Shown here: one piece after another, positions 39,237-49,643 of the stretch
Numbering within the stretch: the first letter of the stretch is position 1
Layout of the letters: each line of letters opens with the position of its first letter
NCBI GenBank assembly: GCA_024234975.1
Contig: JACKNH010000020.1
Location: forward strand, 1 to 64,000
Direction: 5' to 3'
DNA: 64,000 nucleotides
DNA from: Gammaproteobacteria bacterium
GTDB taxonomy: Bacteria > Pseudomonadota > Gammaproteobacteria > Ga0077536
Made by a program: the position numbers and the translations under genes
The notes under the pieces: model-generated
Told to the model about the DNA's origin: nothing
Databases searched by the model: none
What the model saw: only the letters and a program-made list of their open reading frames with translations

Positions 39237-40999
39237 GGCGCCGTTCCCAGCGTTCTGACTTCATCGTTGAACGTCAAATCGTGCGCCGCGCGCTGGTAGG
39301 TGGCATTGGCGGAAACGTCGTTGTCATTTTCGTTCTCGTAATAACCCGCCAGGTCTGCTGCGGGGCGCGCGGCCCCGAGGCTACGCCCGGCGACCAGGAC
39401 CACGCCGCGTTGGTTGGCGATGTCGACGGCGCCGGCCGGCAATGGTCGTTCCACGCGCAGGGTCAGGCAGTTGGCTGCAGCGATACAGTTGCCGCCGCCC
39501 CCCGGCGCATACGCGGCGGCGTAATCCACGTAAACGAGTTGATGCCAATCGCCACTGGTCAACCACGGCGGTACTTCGCCGGCATCGGCATCGAGATCGT
39601 AATTGATACCGCTGGCAACAACATTGCCAACGGTGTCGCCGTCAGCGGTGATCTGAACGTTGATCGTGTATTCCGGATAGCCGGCAAACAAGGCGTAATG
39701 ACGCTGGAATATGGTGATTTGCAACGCCTGCGCGTCATCCAGCGGATCCGGATCGGCGAGATTGCTGGACTGGATCGCCCGCGTGCGCAATGTCGTCGCC
39801 GTGGGCGGCGTGATATCCGCGCCATCCAATGACGTATCGGCAAGCGAGAAAGTCACCTGGTAGGTGCGCTCCAGGCGTCCCGGCAGGCCCGGAGCATATT
39901 GCTTGATATACAACAGCGTTGGAAACGTCGCTGTGCACCGCGCGTAATTCCGCGCGGGGGGCGAATTTTCCGGGTCCGGATCAAACCATTGGCAGCTTGC
40001 TGGCACCGCTGTCGAGGTGACCAGCGATATGGCGCCGAAATCCGGATCGACACAGCTGCCATCGGTAATGCAGCCGAGAGGGAAATCATTATTGGGATCG
40101 CTGTCGGTGATGCTGACAGCGGCATTGCCAAGGCCGGTCCAGTTGAAACTCAGTGGGGTGACAAACGGATTTTCGTTGGCCCCTGGATTGGGATCGATCG
40201 CCGAATGGACTGCGAGCAGTCCGCTTGTCATGCCGGTTCGCGCGTGAAAATCCGCCAGATCAGGGCGTTGAAACGGGCTCAGCCAGGGATACCCACCAAA
40301 CGCCGCATAGTAGCGTTGCAGACCACGTGCGACATCACCGGCTACGCGCTTTTCGATCGCGCCCATCAACTCGCCACGAGTGATTGCAAGCACCGTATCG
40401 TTGCCTGCCCGCGCGCTGTATGTTGTATCGGTCACCGTCGCGTTGTCGCCATCGAGGTATTGCGCAGGATCGGTCGTCGCGACAGCACGGTTCTGGCCAG
40501 GCAACACCGGGCCGGGAGCGATGATGACGGCCACTACATCATCGGCGTCGTCCACCGTAAGCTGCCCGGCGGTGTCACTGTTCAAAGGCTGCAGATGCGG
40601 ATTGTTGCGGAAATTTTCGCTCAACGCGTACCACAGGCGCTCTCCGCTGGCATCGCGCAAGTCATTGACATCCAGCGTCCGCCAAGGCAGGCGGCCGGTG
40701 GTTGATGCCGTCGCAAGCGCGCATGCCGTACGTGCCGTACCGTCATTATCATCATCGGGACACGGCAGGTAACCCGGCCCGTAGCGGGGATTGATGCGAT
40801 CGGGGTAAGCGACGGCATAACCCATCAACGCTTCCCGCGCTTCGCGCAATGCCTGCCAGGTTTCTTCCTGCAGTGAATAGCTTGCAGCCTTGCGATTCAG
40901 ACCGCTGAATAGCAGGTAGGAAACGGCTGTGAGCACAACCAGAACGAAAGCAATCAACGCGACGCCGCGCTGCCGGCCGCGTGGCTGGGTACGGCTCAT
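39233..40999 (-). CDS. Large pilus-associated protein with PilX/PilV-like N-terminus
   Basis: The 588-aa protein has a pilin-like start (QRGVALIAFVLVVLTAVSYLLFSG) without a canonical KG-F-Glu5 leader, then a long region with acidic loops (PCPDDDNDGTA), and ends acidic. The same PCPD phrase occurs in the next pseudopilin, suggesting a shared pilin-tip fold. It overlaps both neighbours by 4 bp (ATGA). Confidence 0.7.
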   Translation of the reverse strand: MSRTQPRGRQRGVALIAFVLVVLTAVSYLLFSGLNRKAASYSLQEETWQALREAREALMGYAVAYPDRINPRYGPGYLPCPDDDNDGTARTACALATASTTGRLPWRTLDVNDLRDASGERLWYALSENFRNNPHLQPLNSDTAGQLTVDDADDVVAVIIAPGPVLPGQNRAVATTDPAQYLDGDNATVTDTTYSARAGNDTVLAITRGELMGAIEKRVAGDVARGLQRYYAAFGGYPWLSPFQRPDLADFHARTGMTSGLLAVHSAIDPNPGANENPFVTPLSFNWTGLGNAAVSITDSDPNNDFPLGCITDGSCVDPDFGAISLVTSTAVPASCQWFDPDPENSPPARNYARCTATFPTLLYIKQYAPGLPGRLERTYQVTFSLADTSLDGADITPPTATTLRTRAIQSSNLADPDPLDDAQALQITIFQRHYALFAGYPEYTINVQITADGDTVGNVVASGINYDLDADAGEVPPWLTSGDWHQLVYVDYAAAYAPGGGGNCIAAANCLTLRVERPLPAGAVDIANQRGVVLVAGRSLGAARPAADLAGYYENENDNDVSANATYQRAAHDLTFNDEVRTLGTAP

Positions 41000-41424
41000 T
41001 GCCCGCTGACCACGTCCGAGATTCCGCCGGTGGCGGGGTCGTAAGTCTGTCCGGGTTTCAATTCGAAACTCTGCTCGCCGTCGGCCTGAATACGTATGCG
41101 GCCGCGTTTGAGGCCGGCGCGATCGACAACGGCCGGTATCTCCGTACTGTTACCGTCGTAAGTGCTGTTGCCATTGATCCAGGCGGTCGCGACGCCATCA
41201 CTGCGGCGTACCCAGCCATTGACGGTCACTGTCTGCTGCTGTTCGATGACCGGTGGAACGATAATCCGTGATGGTTCCGGTGCCGGCGCCGCCTCATGGT
41301 GACGCAACTGCTCCAGCGCCTGTCGCTCGGCGGGTGTCAGAAACAACCGGCCCATGGCCTGTTGCGCGGACACCGAGCAGGACAACAGCAGCCCAATCAA
41401 AAGCATCGTCAACGAGGATTTCAT
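40996..41424 (-). CDS. MshK-like periplasmic protein
   Basis: The 142-aa protein has a signal peptide (TMLLIGLLLSCSVSAQQ) and the phrases RLFLTPAERQALEQLR and VNGWVRRSDGVATAWING, found in MSHA-operon MshK-like and related pilus-lipoprotein genes. ATG 41424 overlaps the MshJ-like stop (ATGA); a longer frame to 41544 is rejected. Confidence 0.72.
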   Translation of the reverse strand: MKSSLTMLLIGLLLSCSVSAQQAMGRLFLTPAERQALEQLRHHEAAPAPEPSRIIVPPVIEQQQTVTVNGWVRRSDGVATAWINGNSTYDGNSTEIPAVVDRAGLKRGRIRIQADGEQSFELKPGQTYDPATGGISDVVSGQ

Positions 41425-42041
41425 AACTCGATATCCCGCCCACCTCGAAGCTTCAGTGTCAGCCATACCACGTCGCATTCCACAGTGACATTCGTATGCT
41501 CGGAGGAGAGGTCGAGCGTCGCCGCCGCGCGCTCCAGGACGCAATGCGATACCGTGTAGGTGCCTGGCGCGTCGCGGTCCAGCGCATTCAAAACGGCGAC
41601 AAAATCTCCCTCATGTAACAATCCCGCGGATAACCGCATGTGGCTGGCGTAAAGATCATAGGTATCGAGGGCGAGTGGAAAATCGGCCTGATACAGCTGC
41701 TGGCTGTCGATGTCGTACTTGAGTTCCGGCAACCCGATGGCCTGGTCCGCTTCGCGCAATGTGGCGATCCAGTCCAGACGACGCTCCGTCCCAATGATGC
41801 CTTCGGCGTAGTAACGCTGAAATACCGGAAGGAAATCCTCGATGATGCGCGCTTCGTCGTCGACGGCAAGATACTTGCCGCTGACAAAACGGAACCGCCC
41901 GTTATTGTCATCAAAGCTCGCACGCATTCCCGCGGCGAAACGCTGGCTCAGCCAGATCAAGGTGACGCTTATCGCCAGCGCGCAGACAAACAGCACAAAC
42001 GCGCCACGCAGCACTTTCCAATCGAAATCAACCCGGGCCAT
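41421..42041 (-). CDS. MshJ/PilO-like inner-membrane protein
   Basis: The 206-aa protein has one N-terminal TM (WKVLRGAFVLFVCALAISVTL), then a periplasmic coiled region and an alpha/beta domain, in the PilO pattern. It overlaps the preceding MshI-like gene by 14 bp. Confidence 0.65.
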   Translation of the reverse strand: MARVDFDWKVLRGAFVLFVCALAISVTLIWLSQRFAAGMRASFDDNNGRFRFVSGKYLAVDDEARIIEDFLPVFQRYYAEGIIGTERRLDWIATLREADQAIGLPELKYDIDSQQLYQADFPLALDTYDLYASHMRLSAGLLHEGDFVAVLNALDRDAPGTYTVSHCVLERAAATLDLSSEHTNVTVECDVVWLTLKLRGGRDIEL

Positions 42042-43626
42042 GCCGGACTCCCATGACAACGCGGACCGAGAAGCGTGCATTGGTGGTTCCAGAGCGCGAA
42101 GCGACTGTACCGGTCAATCGCTGATCCGAACGCGTGTTGACCGGCAGCTCCACCGTCTGGACCGAGACAATGTTCTCGCGCGCGGCCAGGGCGTTGGTGA
42201 AGGCATCAATGGCCGCGATGGCATTGCGATAGTCGCCGTCGAAAGGTTCGACGCGACCGGTCAACTGGGCAACATGGAAATACGGGAAATCCGCTGCGAC
42301 GGTTTCCGCGGCGTTTGGTGCTCCCGGCCGCATGTCGATCGCCGAAGCATTTGGATCACGACTGGCGCGCCAGTCCAGGCGTTCAAGCACGATACCCGCC
42401 TGGTCCGAGAGTACTGCGCTCACTGTCTGCAGCATTGGCACCGGTGTGGACTTGTACTGCCTGACAGTATCGATGATATCGACGGCGGTCTTGATCGAGC
42501 GCGGTTCCACCGGTGTTGGCGGCAAATCGCGCCGGGCTGACTCGTAACGTTGCTGGTAGAACGCGGCCTTGCTCTGCGCATCCAGCGCCTGCTGCTTGAG
42601 CGCCACGCCACCGATGAAGTTCAAACCACTGACGAGGATCGATCCCAGCAACAGGGCAACGCTCGCACCCGTCAGCCAGGTCCGTGCCCGGTGCAACTGG
42701 AAATACTTTGTCTCGTCCTGGCTGGCGTATTGATTGGTCGGCACATGCGCGGCCAGCAAGCCGGCGAACAAGGCGTCACTGAACGGGGAGCGGATATCGG
42801 CGCTCAGCCCCACCTTGCGCCCGGCGTCAGCTACGTCGATGAGATGAAACCGCTCATCGGGACCACTCTTGCAATGATTCTCAAGTTCGGTGAGATAGTC
42901 TCCATGACTGAGAATGTAGACGTCCAGTGGCGCTTCCGGCGCGGTCATCGCGATAGAGTTCAGATAGCGCCGCAGCTTGTCCAGTTCACCCATCAGGTAG
43001 GAGCTGAACGGCGCCGACCCCAGGCGTGGAATGGAAGCCAGGCGGGACAACCTGAATTGCTGGTCGCGAAAGAACGTCTGCCGCAGTCCACTGCCAGACT
43101 GCAACGTGATCAGCAGTACGTTACGCCCGGTGGCATTGAGCTTGCGAGCCAGACGCGCGCTGATCAACGCCAGCGAATAAATCCCTACCAGAGGAATCTT
43201 GGCCAGGGAGAGGCGGGTGACCCACGGGGTAATCAGCGCGGGCTTGGTCAATGCCGTCAACAGCACGCGGTCGTCGCGGCGACCTTCCTTTTCCCTGCCC
43301 TGAACGATGGCATGACAATACGTCGTGCCGCGGAACAGGCGATTCTGTTTGCGTTCAAGTACTGACTGACGGTCGCGGCCGATAACGTGCGGCACCGTAT
43401 CCTGCCGGTATTCCTCTTCGACCACATCGACCAGCACGCAGGTCGGCATGGCCGGGGTTTCCCGCAGGTAGCGCTCGAACTGCTCAAGACCATCATCGTC
43501 CGCAGCAAAAATCAGCGCCTGCGTCATCCGCCCGCCACGCGCGGTATAGACCGCTGCGCGATCAGCGTTGATGATTAACGTGCGGCGCCCGTAGGGATCA
43601 AATATCGATCGTAGTGAGAAGATCAT
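42028..43626 (-). CDS. MshI-like protein: PilM-like domain fused to PilN-like domain
   Basis: The 532-aa protein has a cytoplasmic N-terminal domain (about residues 1-320, degenerate actin-like PilM fold), one TM near 330 (TGASVALLLGSILVSGLNFIGG), then a PilN-like coiled periplasmic part. ATG 43626 follows TGGA; an in-frame TTG lies at 43638. It overlaps the MshG gene by about 30 bp. Confidence 0.65.
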   Translation of the reverse strand: MIFSLRSIFDPYGRRTLIINADRAAVYTARGGRMTQALIFAADDDGLEQFERYLRETPAMPTCVLVDVVEEEYRQDTVPHVIGRDRQSVLERKQNRLFRGTTYCHAIVQGREKEGRRDDRVLLTALTKPALITPWVTRLSLAKIPLVGIYSLALISARLARKLNATGRNVLLITLQSGSGLRQTFFRDQQFRLSRLASIPRLGSAPFSSYLMGELDKLRRYLNSIAMTAPEAPLDVYILSHGDYLTELENHCKSGPDERFHLIDVADAGRKVGLSADIRSPFSDALFAGLLAAHVPTNQYASQDETKYFQLHRARTWLTGASVALLLGSILVSGLNFIGGVALKQQALDAQSKAAFYQQRYESARRDLPPTPVEPRSIKTAVDIIDTVRQYKSTPVPMLQTVSAVLSDQAGIVLERLDWRASRDPNASAIDMRPGAPNAAETVAADFPYFHVAQLTGRVEPFDGDYRNAIAAIDAFTNALAARENIVSVQTVELPVNTRSDQRLTGTVASRSGTTNARFSVRVVMGVRHGPG

Positions 43627-44803
43627 AAAGCGGTCCAAACACCGAAGCGATCACCCAGAACAGGCTCATTCCCAACGCCACCGTCAGTACCGGCACAATC
43701 ATCGACTGGATCTTGTCGATCGATTCGCGCACATCGCGCGTGTAGAAATAGGCGACGTTGGTCAGCGCGGTCTCCAACGAACCGGTGTTCTCACCGACCC
43801 GCAGCATGCGGATGACCAGCGGCGGAAACAGTCCGGAGCGGGCGAAACTCGCGCTGATGCCGCCGCCGTCAGCGATACTGCGGCCGGCCTGGTAAACGGC
43901 CTCGCGGACCTCGAGGTTGCCAACGATATCCTCACCGGCGCGGATGCAGTCCAGTACGCTGATACCAGCGGCGTACATAATGGCGAAGTAGTTGGAAAAT
44001 CGGGTAAGAATGATTTTCTTGGTAATGGCCCCGGCCACCGGCAGGCGTAACAACAGACGGTCCGCCTGGCGCCGCATGCGATCATTTTTCTGGATCGATA
44101 TCACCAGCGCGATGATCGCGACGACAGGCAGACTGAAGATCCACATCCAGTAGTGACCAACAAAATTGGAAGTCGCTATCAATGCCTTCGTCTGCCAGGG
44201 CAGTTCCTGCCCCATATTGTTCAGTAGTCCCACCATCTGCGGCACTACGAACATCAGCAGGAAAATGAGCACGGCGATGACAACGACGGCAACGAATACC
44301 GGATACATCAGCAGACGCTTGGTCTGCGCCACCTGCTCGTCCTGCCACTTCAGATTTTCGGCGATGCGTTCCAGCACTTCACTCAAACTGCCGCTGGCTT
44401 CGCCAGCGCGGATCAGCGATACCAGGACCGGCGAAAACACGCTGGGAAATTCCGCCATCGACCCGGACAGCGTCTTGCCGCCTTCAATCGCTTCGATCAT
44501 TGCGGCCGTGACTTCGCGCAGCCGCCGGTTTTCAATCGAGTCGCGGATGTCGCCCAGTGCCTGCAGTATGGGTACGCCGGCGCGCACCAGGTGCTCGAGG
44601 TGAATGAAAAATGTGATGAGGTCGATCCGGGCCACACCACTGGTCCGCAGACGTTGCTGGGTTGAGCCACTGGCGCGGAAATTGATGAGGTCCAGACCCA
44701 GCCGGGCCAGGCGCACTTCCAGGTCGGCAGGATTGGTCGCCTCCACGCGGCCCCGTACCACCCGGCCACCGTCATTCATCGCCTTGTAGCGATAGACTTC
44801 CAT
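43598..44803 (-). CDS. mshG: Type IV pilus/T2SS inner-membrane platform protein (MshG)
   Basis: The 401-aa protein has the GspF/PilC architecture: two cytoplasmic helical repeats (ITFFIHLEHLVRAGVPILQALGDI and RFSNYFAIMYAAGISVLDCI), each followed by TM segments. It forms the platform that the MshE ATPase turns. It overlaps the mshE stop by one base. Confidence 0.9.
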   Translation of the reverse strand: MEVYRYKAMNDGGRVVRGRVEATNPADLEVRLARLGLDLINFRASGSTQQRLRTSGVARIDLITFFIHLEHLVRAGVPILQALGDIRDSIENRRLREVTAAMIEAIEGGKTLSGSMAEFPSVFSPVLVSLIRAGEASGSLSEVLERIAENLKWQDEQVAQTKRLLMYPVFVAVVVIAVLIFLLMFVVPQMVGLLNNMGQELPWQTKALIATSNFVGHYWMWIFSLPVVAIIALVISIQKNDRMRRQADRLLLRLPVAGAITKKIILTRFSNYFAIMYAAGISVLDCIRAGEDIVGNLEVREAVYQAGRSIADGGGISASFARSGLFPPLVIRMLRVGENTGSLETALTNVAYFYTRDVRESIDKIQSMIVPVLTVALGMSLFWVIASVFGPLYDLLTTIDI

Positions 44804-46512
44804 CAGGAAATCCGCTCGGTCAGGTCAACCACGCGCGCGATCTCGTCGATGGTCGTGATCCCGGCCAGCACCCGCTTCACTGCGACTTCCACCAATGGCC
44901 GGAAGCCACTGCCAATCGCCGCGTCGGTCATTTCCCGCAGCGTTGCGTTACGCGAGATCAGTTCGTCCATCTGACGATCGAACTTCAACAGTTCCATCAT
45001 CGCCGTGCGGCCGTTATAGCCCTGGTGTTCGGCATGACGAAAATCATCCGCCACGCGGTAGATTGCCGGCGCCCGCTCCCCGGGTTCCAGCCCCAGAATC
45101 CGCCGCTCGATATCCATCGGCTCGTAGGACTCGCGGCAGTCTGCCCGCAGCTTGCGCACCAGGCGCTGAGCGAGAATGCCGATCACGTTGCCGGCCATGA
45201 CATCGGGCCGCACGCCCATGTCACTCAATCGCGGGATGGCGCCCAGTGCCGAATTTGCATGCAATGTGGAGAACACCTGGTGACCGGTCATCGCCGCACG
45301 GAATGCCATGCTGGCGGTGTCCTCGTCACGGATTTCGCCGACCAGGATGATGTCGGGGTCCTGCCGTAACATCGCGCGAATACCGCTGGCGAAATCCAGC
45401 CGCACCGTTTCGTTGATCGGTGTCTGCCGAATCATGCCCAGCGGATATTCCACCGGGTCTTCCAGGGTCATGATGTTGACCGATTCGGTATTGAGATGAT
45501 TCAGCAGTGAATATAGTGTCGTCGTCTTGCCGCTGCCGGTAGGACCGCAGACCAGCAGCAGGCCTTCCGGCCGTGCCACCATGACCTTGAGCAGTTGCAG
45601 GATGTCCGCGTCCAGCCCGAGTTCATCGAGCGAGACAATGCCTTTCTGCCGATCCAGCACACGCAACACGATGTTCTCGCCATGTACGGTGGGAATCGTG
45701 GAAACGCGGAAATCAATGATGCGGCCTGACAGTGACAACGTGATGCGGCCATCCTGCGGCGCACGGGTCTCGGCGATATCCATTCCCGACATCACCTTCA
45801 GGCGGACGGAAATGGCCGACCAGTAATTCTTGTGCAGCGAGCGGATCTGGCGCAGCACGCCATCGATGCGATAACGGAACCGCAGGAAGCCGTCTTCAGG
45901 TTCGAAATGGATGTCAGAGGCACCGCGTTTGACGGCATCGGACAACAACGCATTGACCAACCGGACCACCGGCTGACTGTATTCCTCGCTGTCGGCTTCC
46001 AGACTCTCGTAGTCAATTTCACCGGTTTCGATTTCCTGCAGGATGCCGTCGACGGAGAGTTCGAAACCGTAAACCTGATCAATCGATTTCTCGATCTCGG
46101 CTTCACCGGCCAGCAGCGGCACGATTTCAATGCCCGCTCCGAGCATCGCGCTGATCTGATCGAGCGCGACAACATTGAAGGTATCGGCCATCGCAATCGT
46201 CAGCCGGTTGCGATTGGCGTCCAACGTCAACGGCAGAATACGAAAACGCCGCGCGACATCCTTCGGGATGAGTTTGATGGCTTCACTGTCGACCACGACC
46301 TTGGACAAGTCGGCCTTGCGTTGCCCGAGTGCGCCACCAAGCACGTCCAGAATGATGGCTTCGGTGGCAAAGCCCAGCCGGACCAGAATCTTGCCCAGGT
46401 GGTCCTTGTATTTCTTCTGCTCGATCAGCGCGATTCGGACCTGGTCGGGCGTCACCACGCCTTTTTGAACCAGCAGTTCGCCGATGCGAAACGATTGGCT
46501 CTGCAGACTCAT
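44803..46512 (-). CDS. mshE: Pilus assembly ATPase (MshE/PilB family)
   Basis: The 569-aa ATPase has an N-terminal MshEN region (LVQKGVVTPDQVRIALIEQ; some MshE bind c-di-GMP there), Walker A GPTGSGKTTT, Asp box, Walker B LVGEIRDEDTA and His box GHQVFSTLHANSA. The usual tetra-Cys zinc motif is absent: only one Cys remains (RADCRESY), and the second CxxC position reads DFRHAE. Energises pilus extension. It overlaps the MshN-like gene by 4 bp. Confidence 0.9.
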   Translation of the reverse strand: MSLQSQSFRIGELLVQKGVVTPDQVRIALIEQKKYKDHLGKILVRLGFATEAIILDVLGGALGQRKADLSKVVVDSEAIKLIPKDVARRFRILPLTLDANRNRLTIAMADTFNVVALDQISAMLGAGIEIVPLLAGEAEIEKSIDQVYGFELSVDGILQEIETGEIDYESLEADSEEYSQPVVRLVNALLSDAVKRGASDIHFEPEDGFLRFRYRIDGVLRQIRSLHKNYWSAISVRLKVMSGMDIAETRAPQDGRITLSLSGRIIDFRVSTIPTVHGENIVLRVLDRQKGIVSLDELGLDADILQLLKVMVARPEGLLLVCGPTGSGKTTTLYSLLNHLNTESVNIMTLEDPVEYPLGMIRQTPINETVRLDFASGIRAMLRQDPDIILVGEIRDEDTASMAFRAAMTGHQVFSTLHANSALGAIPRLSDMGVRPDVMAGNVIGILAQRLVRKLRADCRESYEPMDIERRILGLEPGERAPAIYRVADDFRHAEHQGYNGRTAMMELLKFDRQMDELISRNATLREMTDAAIGSGFRPLVEVAVKRVLAGITTIDEIARVVDLTERIS

Positions 46513-47963
46513 GGCGCGTTCCCCATCGCTTGCAGTGCCGCGACGCGAGTGTCGAGCTGTGCGCGGTCAAAACGTGCTGGCGATTGCGCGGCCAGACTTG
46601 CGGCTCGCAGGTAGAAATCCAGCGCCACCTTGTAACTTCCCAACCTGTCCAGGCCAATGGCAAGATTGAACGCATAATCCGCATTCGTATCGTCCAGCCG
46701 GTAGGCATCGAAATAGGCTTGCTGGGCGTCGGCCCAGCGACCGCTGGCAGCATAGACGTTGCCGAGGGCGAAATGCAGATGGGCGGCGTCCGGCTGGGTA
46801 GCCAGCATCAGTTTCAATTGTGATTCGTTGGCCGCTGTATCCGCGCCACGGCTCAGTGCGAGCATGGCGCTGGCGGCCACGGTGTCGTCCGGCCAGCGGT
46901 GCAGCACTTCGGCATAGTTGGCCAGCGCGGCGTCACGCTGCCCTTCACGGATGGCAATCGCGCCCAGACCCAGCCAGGCGTCGCGGCTTTCGTGCAGGCG
47001 ATCCAACGCCGCGCGGTAATGCGCCGTGGCTGTACTCAGGTCGCCACGGGTGAATGCTGCATAACCCGCGACAAGATCCGGATCGACGGATGAATCAACA
47101 GCACGGCGCGTGATGCGCAGCTGGCCCGGTAATACGTCGTCCCCCAGGGGCCTCGAACGCGGTGTCGATGTCGGCGCCGCCGCGCGGGCGGGTTCAGGTG
47201 GAACGGGCGAGGTGGGCGGTGGTTCGGCAGAGACGTCGGGGGCTTGCGCAGGTTGCGGCAACTGCGCTGCGGATGTTTCCGCAGCGGTAGACGCCACAGC
47301 GGGCGTCGGCGTTGCATTCGCCGCAAGCTGCGGCCCGGGTAGCGGCGCCGGCGCCGGCCGCGTGGTCTGCAACGGAATGTCCCGCGCGACGGGCGTCAGC
47401 TGGTAGTAATAAAGTGCAGCGCCCGCGAGCGATACAACCAGCAGTGCAATTCCTATTGCCGTCCATTTCAATGCGCGCAAGCGCGCAGAACCGCCACCGG
47501 CATCAAATACCGTTTGTGCGGTTACCACCGTTCCCAGGGGCAAAGTTGGCGAAGTCAGGTCCGTTGCGGCAGTCCGATTGAGACGGAATCCGTCGAGCGG
47601 CCCGGCCGGGGTGGTTTCACCGCTGATCGAGAGATCATTCAGACTTCGATGCACACGTTCGAAACCACTGCGCCCAGCGCTGGCCGGTGGTTCGATCTTT
47701 GTTTGATTCAGGTCTTCTGAGGTCTGGTTGAGCTCGCGCTCCAGCGTGGTCTCGCCCGGATCCAGCACCAGCGAAATGTCCGGCCTGGCCGGCGGCACCA
47801 AAGGCTCAAGTTCCAGCGCCAGTTCCCGGGGTGGCTCAGTTGCCGCTGCAGCCGCAGGTTCCGCGGCGCCGACAGTGGCGACGGGTTCCTGGGCAGGTTG
47901 TTCTGCCTGCTGTCGGCGTTTTTCCTGCTCCGCCTTGCGGAGCGCGTCCATCAGGAGGCTCAT
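46509..47963 (-). CDS. MshN-like TPR membrane protein
   Basis: The 484-aa protein has a charged cytoplasmic N-terminus (MDALRKAEQEKRRQQAEQ), one TM near residue 170 (WTAIGIALLVVSLAGAALYYY), a Pro/Ala/Thr-rich periplasmic linker and five to six TPR repeats (LVAGYAAFTRGDLSTATAHY and onward). The MshN position and layout are clear, though sequence conservation is low in this family. Confidence 0.75.
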   Translation of the reverse strand: MSLLMDALRKAEQEKRRQQAEQPAQEPVATVGAAEPAAAAATEPPRELALELEPLVPPARPDISLVLDPGETTLERELNQTSEDLNQTKIEPPASAGRSGFERVHRSLNDLSISGETTPAGPLDGFRLNRTAATDLTSPTLPLGTVVTAQTVFDAGGGSARLRALKWTAIGIALLVVSLAGAALYYYQLTPVARDIPLQTTRPAPAPLPGPQLAANATPTPAVASTAAETSAAQLPQPAQAPDVSAEPPPTSPVPPEPARAAAPTSTPRSRPLGDDVLPGQLRITRRAVDSSVDPDLVAGYAAFTRGDLSTATAHYRAALDRLHESRDAWLGLGAIAIREGQRDAALANYAEVLHRWPDDTVAASAMLALSRGADTAANESQLKLMLATQPDAAHLHFALGNVYAASGRWADAQQAYFDAYRLDDTNADYAFNLAIGLDRLGSYKVALDFYLRAASLAAQSPARFDRAQLDTRVAALQAMGNAP

Positions 47964-47984
47964 GCGGCTACCGGGAGGAGGCTG

Positions 47985-49643
47985 TCAGCGCAGGCTGGTC
48001 CTGCGTTCCAGCAATGGCCGGTAATCACGCAGGTCTTCGTCCAGTGAAGGGTTTCTGACGATGACCGGCCGCAGGAAAACCACCAGCTCCGTTTTCACTG
48101 TATTGTTCGCGCGGCCACCAAACACCGTCTCGCCGAGCAGCGGGATATCGCTGAGCAGGGGAATGCCACGCGTGTTCTGCTCGATCGAATCCTGAATGAG
48201 CCCGCCCAGCACGGCGATCTGGCCGTTGTTCACCCGCAAGACGGATTCGAATTCCCTGACCGCGATTTCCGGCACCTGGCTGACGATGGGCTCGGTCACA
48301 TCCCGTTTCAGATCAGGGTTGGGATCGTTCACGAAACCCACGATACGGGAGATCGTCGGCCGTACGTTAAGCAGCACCACATCGCTTTCGCTGATCTGTG
48401 GCGTTACGTTCATCACGAATCCCACCGGCACCGTATGCGGCGTGGTGGTGAACGTGGTCAGACTGTTGACCTGGGACTGGGCGACGTCGGCCTGAATGGT
48501 GAAATACACGCGGTTTTCCGCCACCTTCAGTACCGCGGTCTGGTTATTGAGCGCCATGATGCGCGGGCTGGAAAGCACCTGCGTATCGCCAAACTGTTTC
48601 AACAGATTGACGGTGGCGGCGATACTCAATCCGCCCGCTGCAGGGTTGTCATAGCGGAGCACCAATGAACTCAGGTCGTTCACCAGCTCCGGCGCGGCAA
48701 GATTCAGCGTGGAGCTGACTCCGGTGTCGCCCGCCTGGCGCATCATCTGCCAATCGATACCCGCCTGAAACTGATCATTGAGTTCGACCTCGACGATGGT
48801 GGCTTCGATCAAGACCTGGCGCTGCGCGCTGTCCATCACCTGGTCGATGAAATGCTGGATTTCCGCGTGCTGCCTGGCCGTGGCCCGCACGGACAAAAGC
48901 CCCGTTTCCGGGTTTGCCACCACCAGATCGCTGAGCGGCAAATCAGTTGTGCTGCCTGCTGTGTTGCTGACATCCACCCCCAGCAACGACAAGACGTTGG
49001 TCGTCAACGTGCGCCAGAAGCGATTATTGGAAGTGGTGCGGATATCGGTACGCGAGTTGTTCAGCCCACTGCTGGCGCCGCCGCCATCGACCGTGGACTG
49101 GATTTGCGTCGCCACTTGTACTTCCTGCGTACTGTCGCGCGCGACATTCACGTAGTCGATGCGATAGACACGGATGAACGGCAGGTCGGGCTCAACGACG
49201 ATGGTGCCGTTTTCAACACCATAGCGGATGGCCACCTGGCGCGAGATCCGCTCCAGAATCTGCGGCAGCGTCTGGTCCACTGCGTTCAAGGTCACGCTGC
49301 CTTCCACGCCACCGTTGATATCCACATTCATCTGCGCATCACGCGCCAGCGCAAACAACAGCTCACGAACCGGAACTTCGTTGACGACGACGGTGTAATG
49401 CTCGGCGGCGGGCGCAGGCGTTGGGGCGGGCAACGGCGCCATTTCGGTAACGACATCCGGGATAGATGCCGGCGCGGGGGAGGTGGCAACCTGCAGATGG
49501 ACATCGGGCGTGGGCGCGGCAGTCGGCGCCACCTGGGCACAACCGGCCATCAGCAAGATGGCGACCGCAGCGGTCACCACGAGCGGAAACGACGTCAGCC
49601 CCGGTATCGGGTAATGGCTGTGCTCAGCGCGATCACGGTCCAT
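47985..49643 (-). CDS. mshL: Secretin (MshL/PilQ-like outer-membrane pore)
   Basis: The 552-aa secretin has a lipobox (LLMAGC) near residue 33, an STN domain (NEVPVRELLFALARDAQMNVDINGG-type strand), an N-domain with VRATARQHAEIQHFIDQV, and the C-terminal secretin core (VLIEATIVEVELND through VPEIAVREFESVLRVNNGQIAVLGGL). ATG 49643 is used; AGGAGA lies about 14 bp upstream. Forms the outer-membrane pore for the pilus. Confidence 0.9.
   Translation of the reverse strand: MDRDRAEHSHYPIPGLTSFPLVVTAAVAILLMAGCAQVAPTAAPTPDVHLQVATSPAPASIPDVVTEMAPLPAPTPAPAAEHYTVVVNEVPVRELLFALARDAQMNVDINGGVEGSVTLNAVDQTLPQILERISRQVAIRYGVENGTIVVEPDLPFIRVYRIDYVNVARDSTQEVQVATQIQSTVDGGGASSGLNNSRTDIRTTSNNRFWRTLTTNVLSLLGVDVSNTAGSTTDLPLSDLVVANPETGLLSVRATARQHAEIQHFIDQVMDSAQRQVLIEATIVEVELNDQFQAGIDWQMMRQAGDTGVSSTLNLAAPELVNDLSSLVLRYDNPAAGGLSIAATVNLLKQFGDTQVLSSPRIMALNNQTAVLKVAENRVYFTIQADVAQSQVNSLTTFTTTPHTVPVGFVMNVTPQISESDVVLLNVRPTISRIVGFVNDPNPDLKRDVTEPIVSQVPEIAVREFESVLRVNNGQIAVLGGLIQDSIEQNTRGIPLLSDIPLLGETVFGGRANNTVKTELVVFLRPVIVRNPSLDEDLRDYRPLLERRTSLR

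Noticed and set aside
41588..41600. TGTAA occurrences inside genes (also 36608, 46628, 22643) as activator sites
   Set aside because: The TAC half is missing at each, and they lie inside coding sequence.
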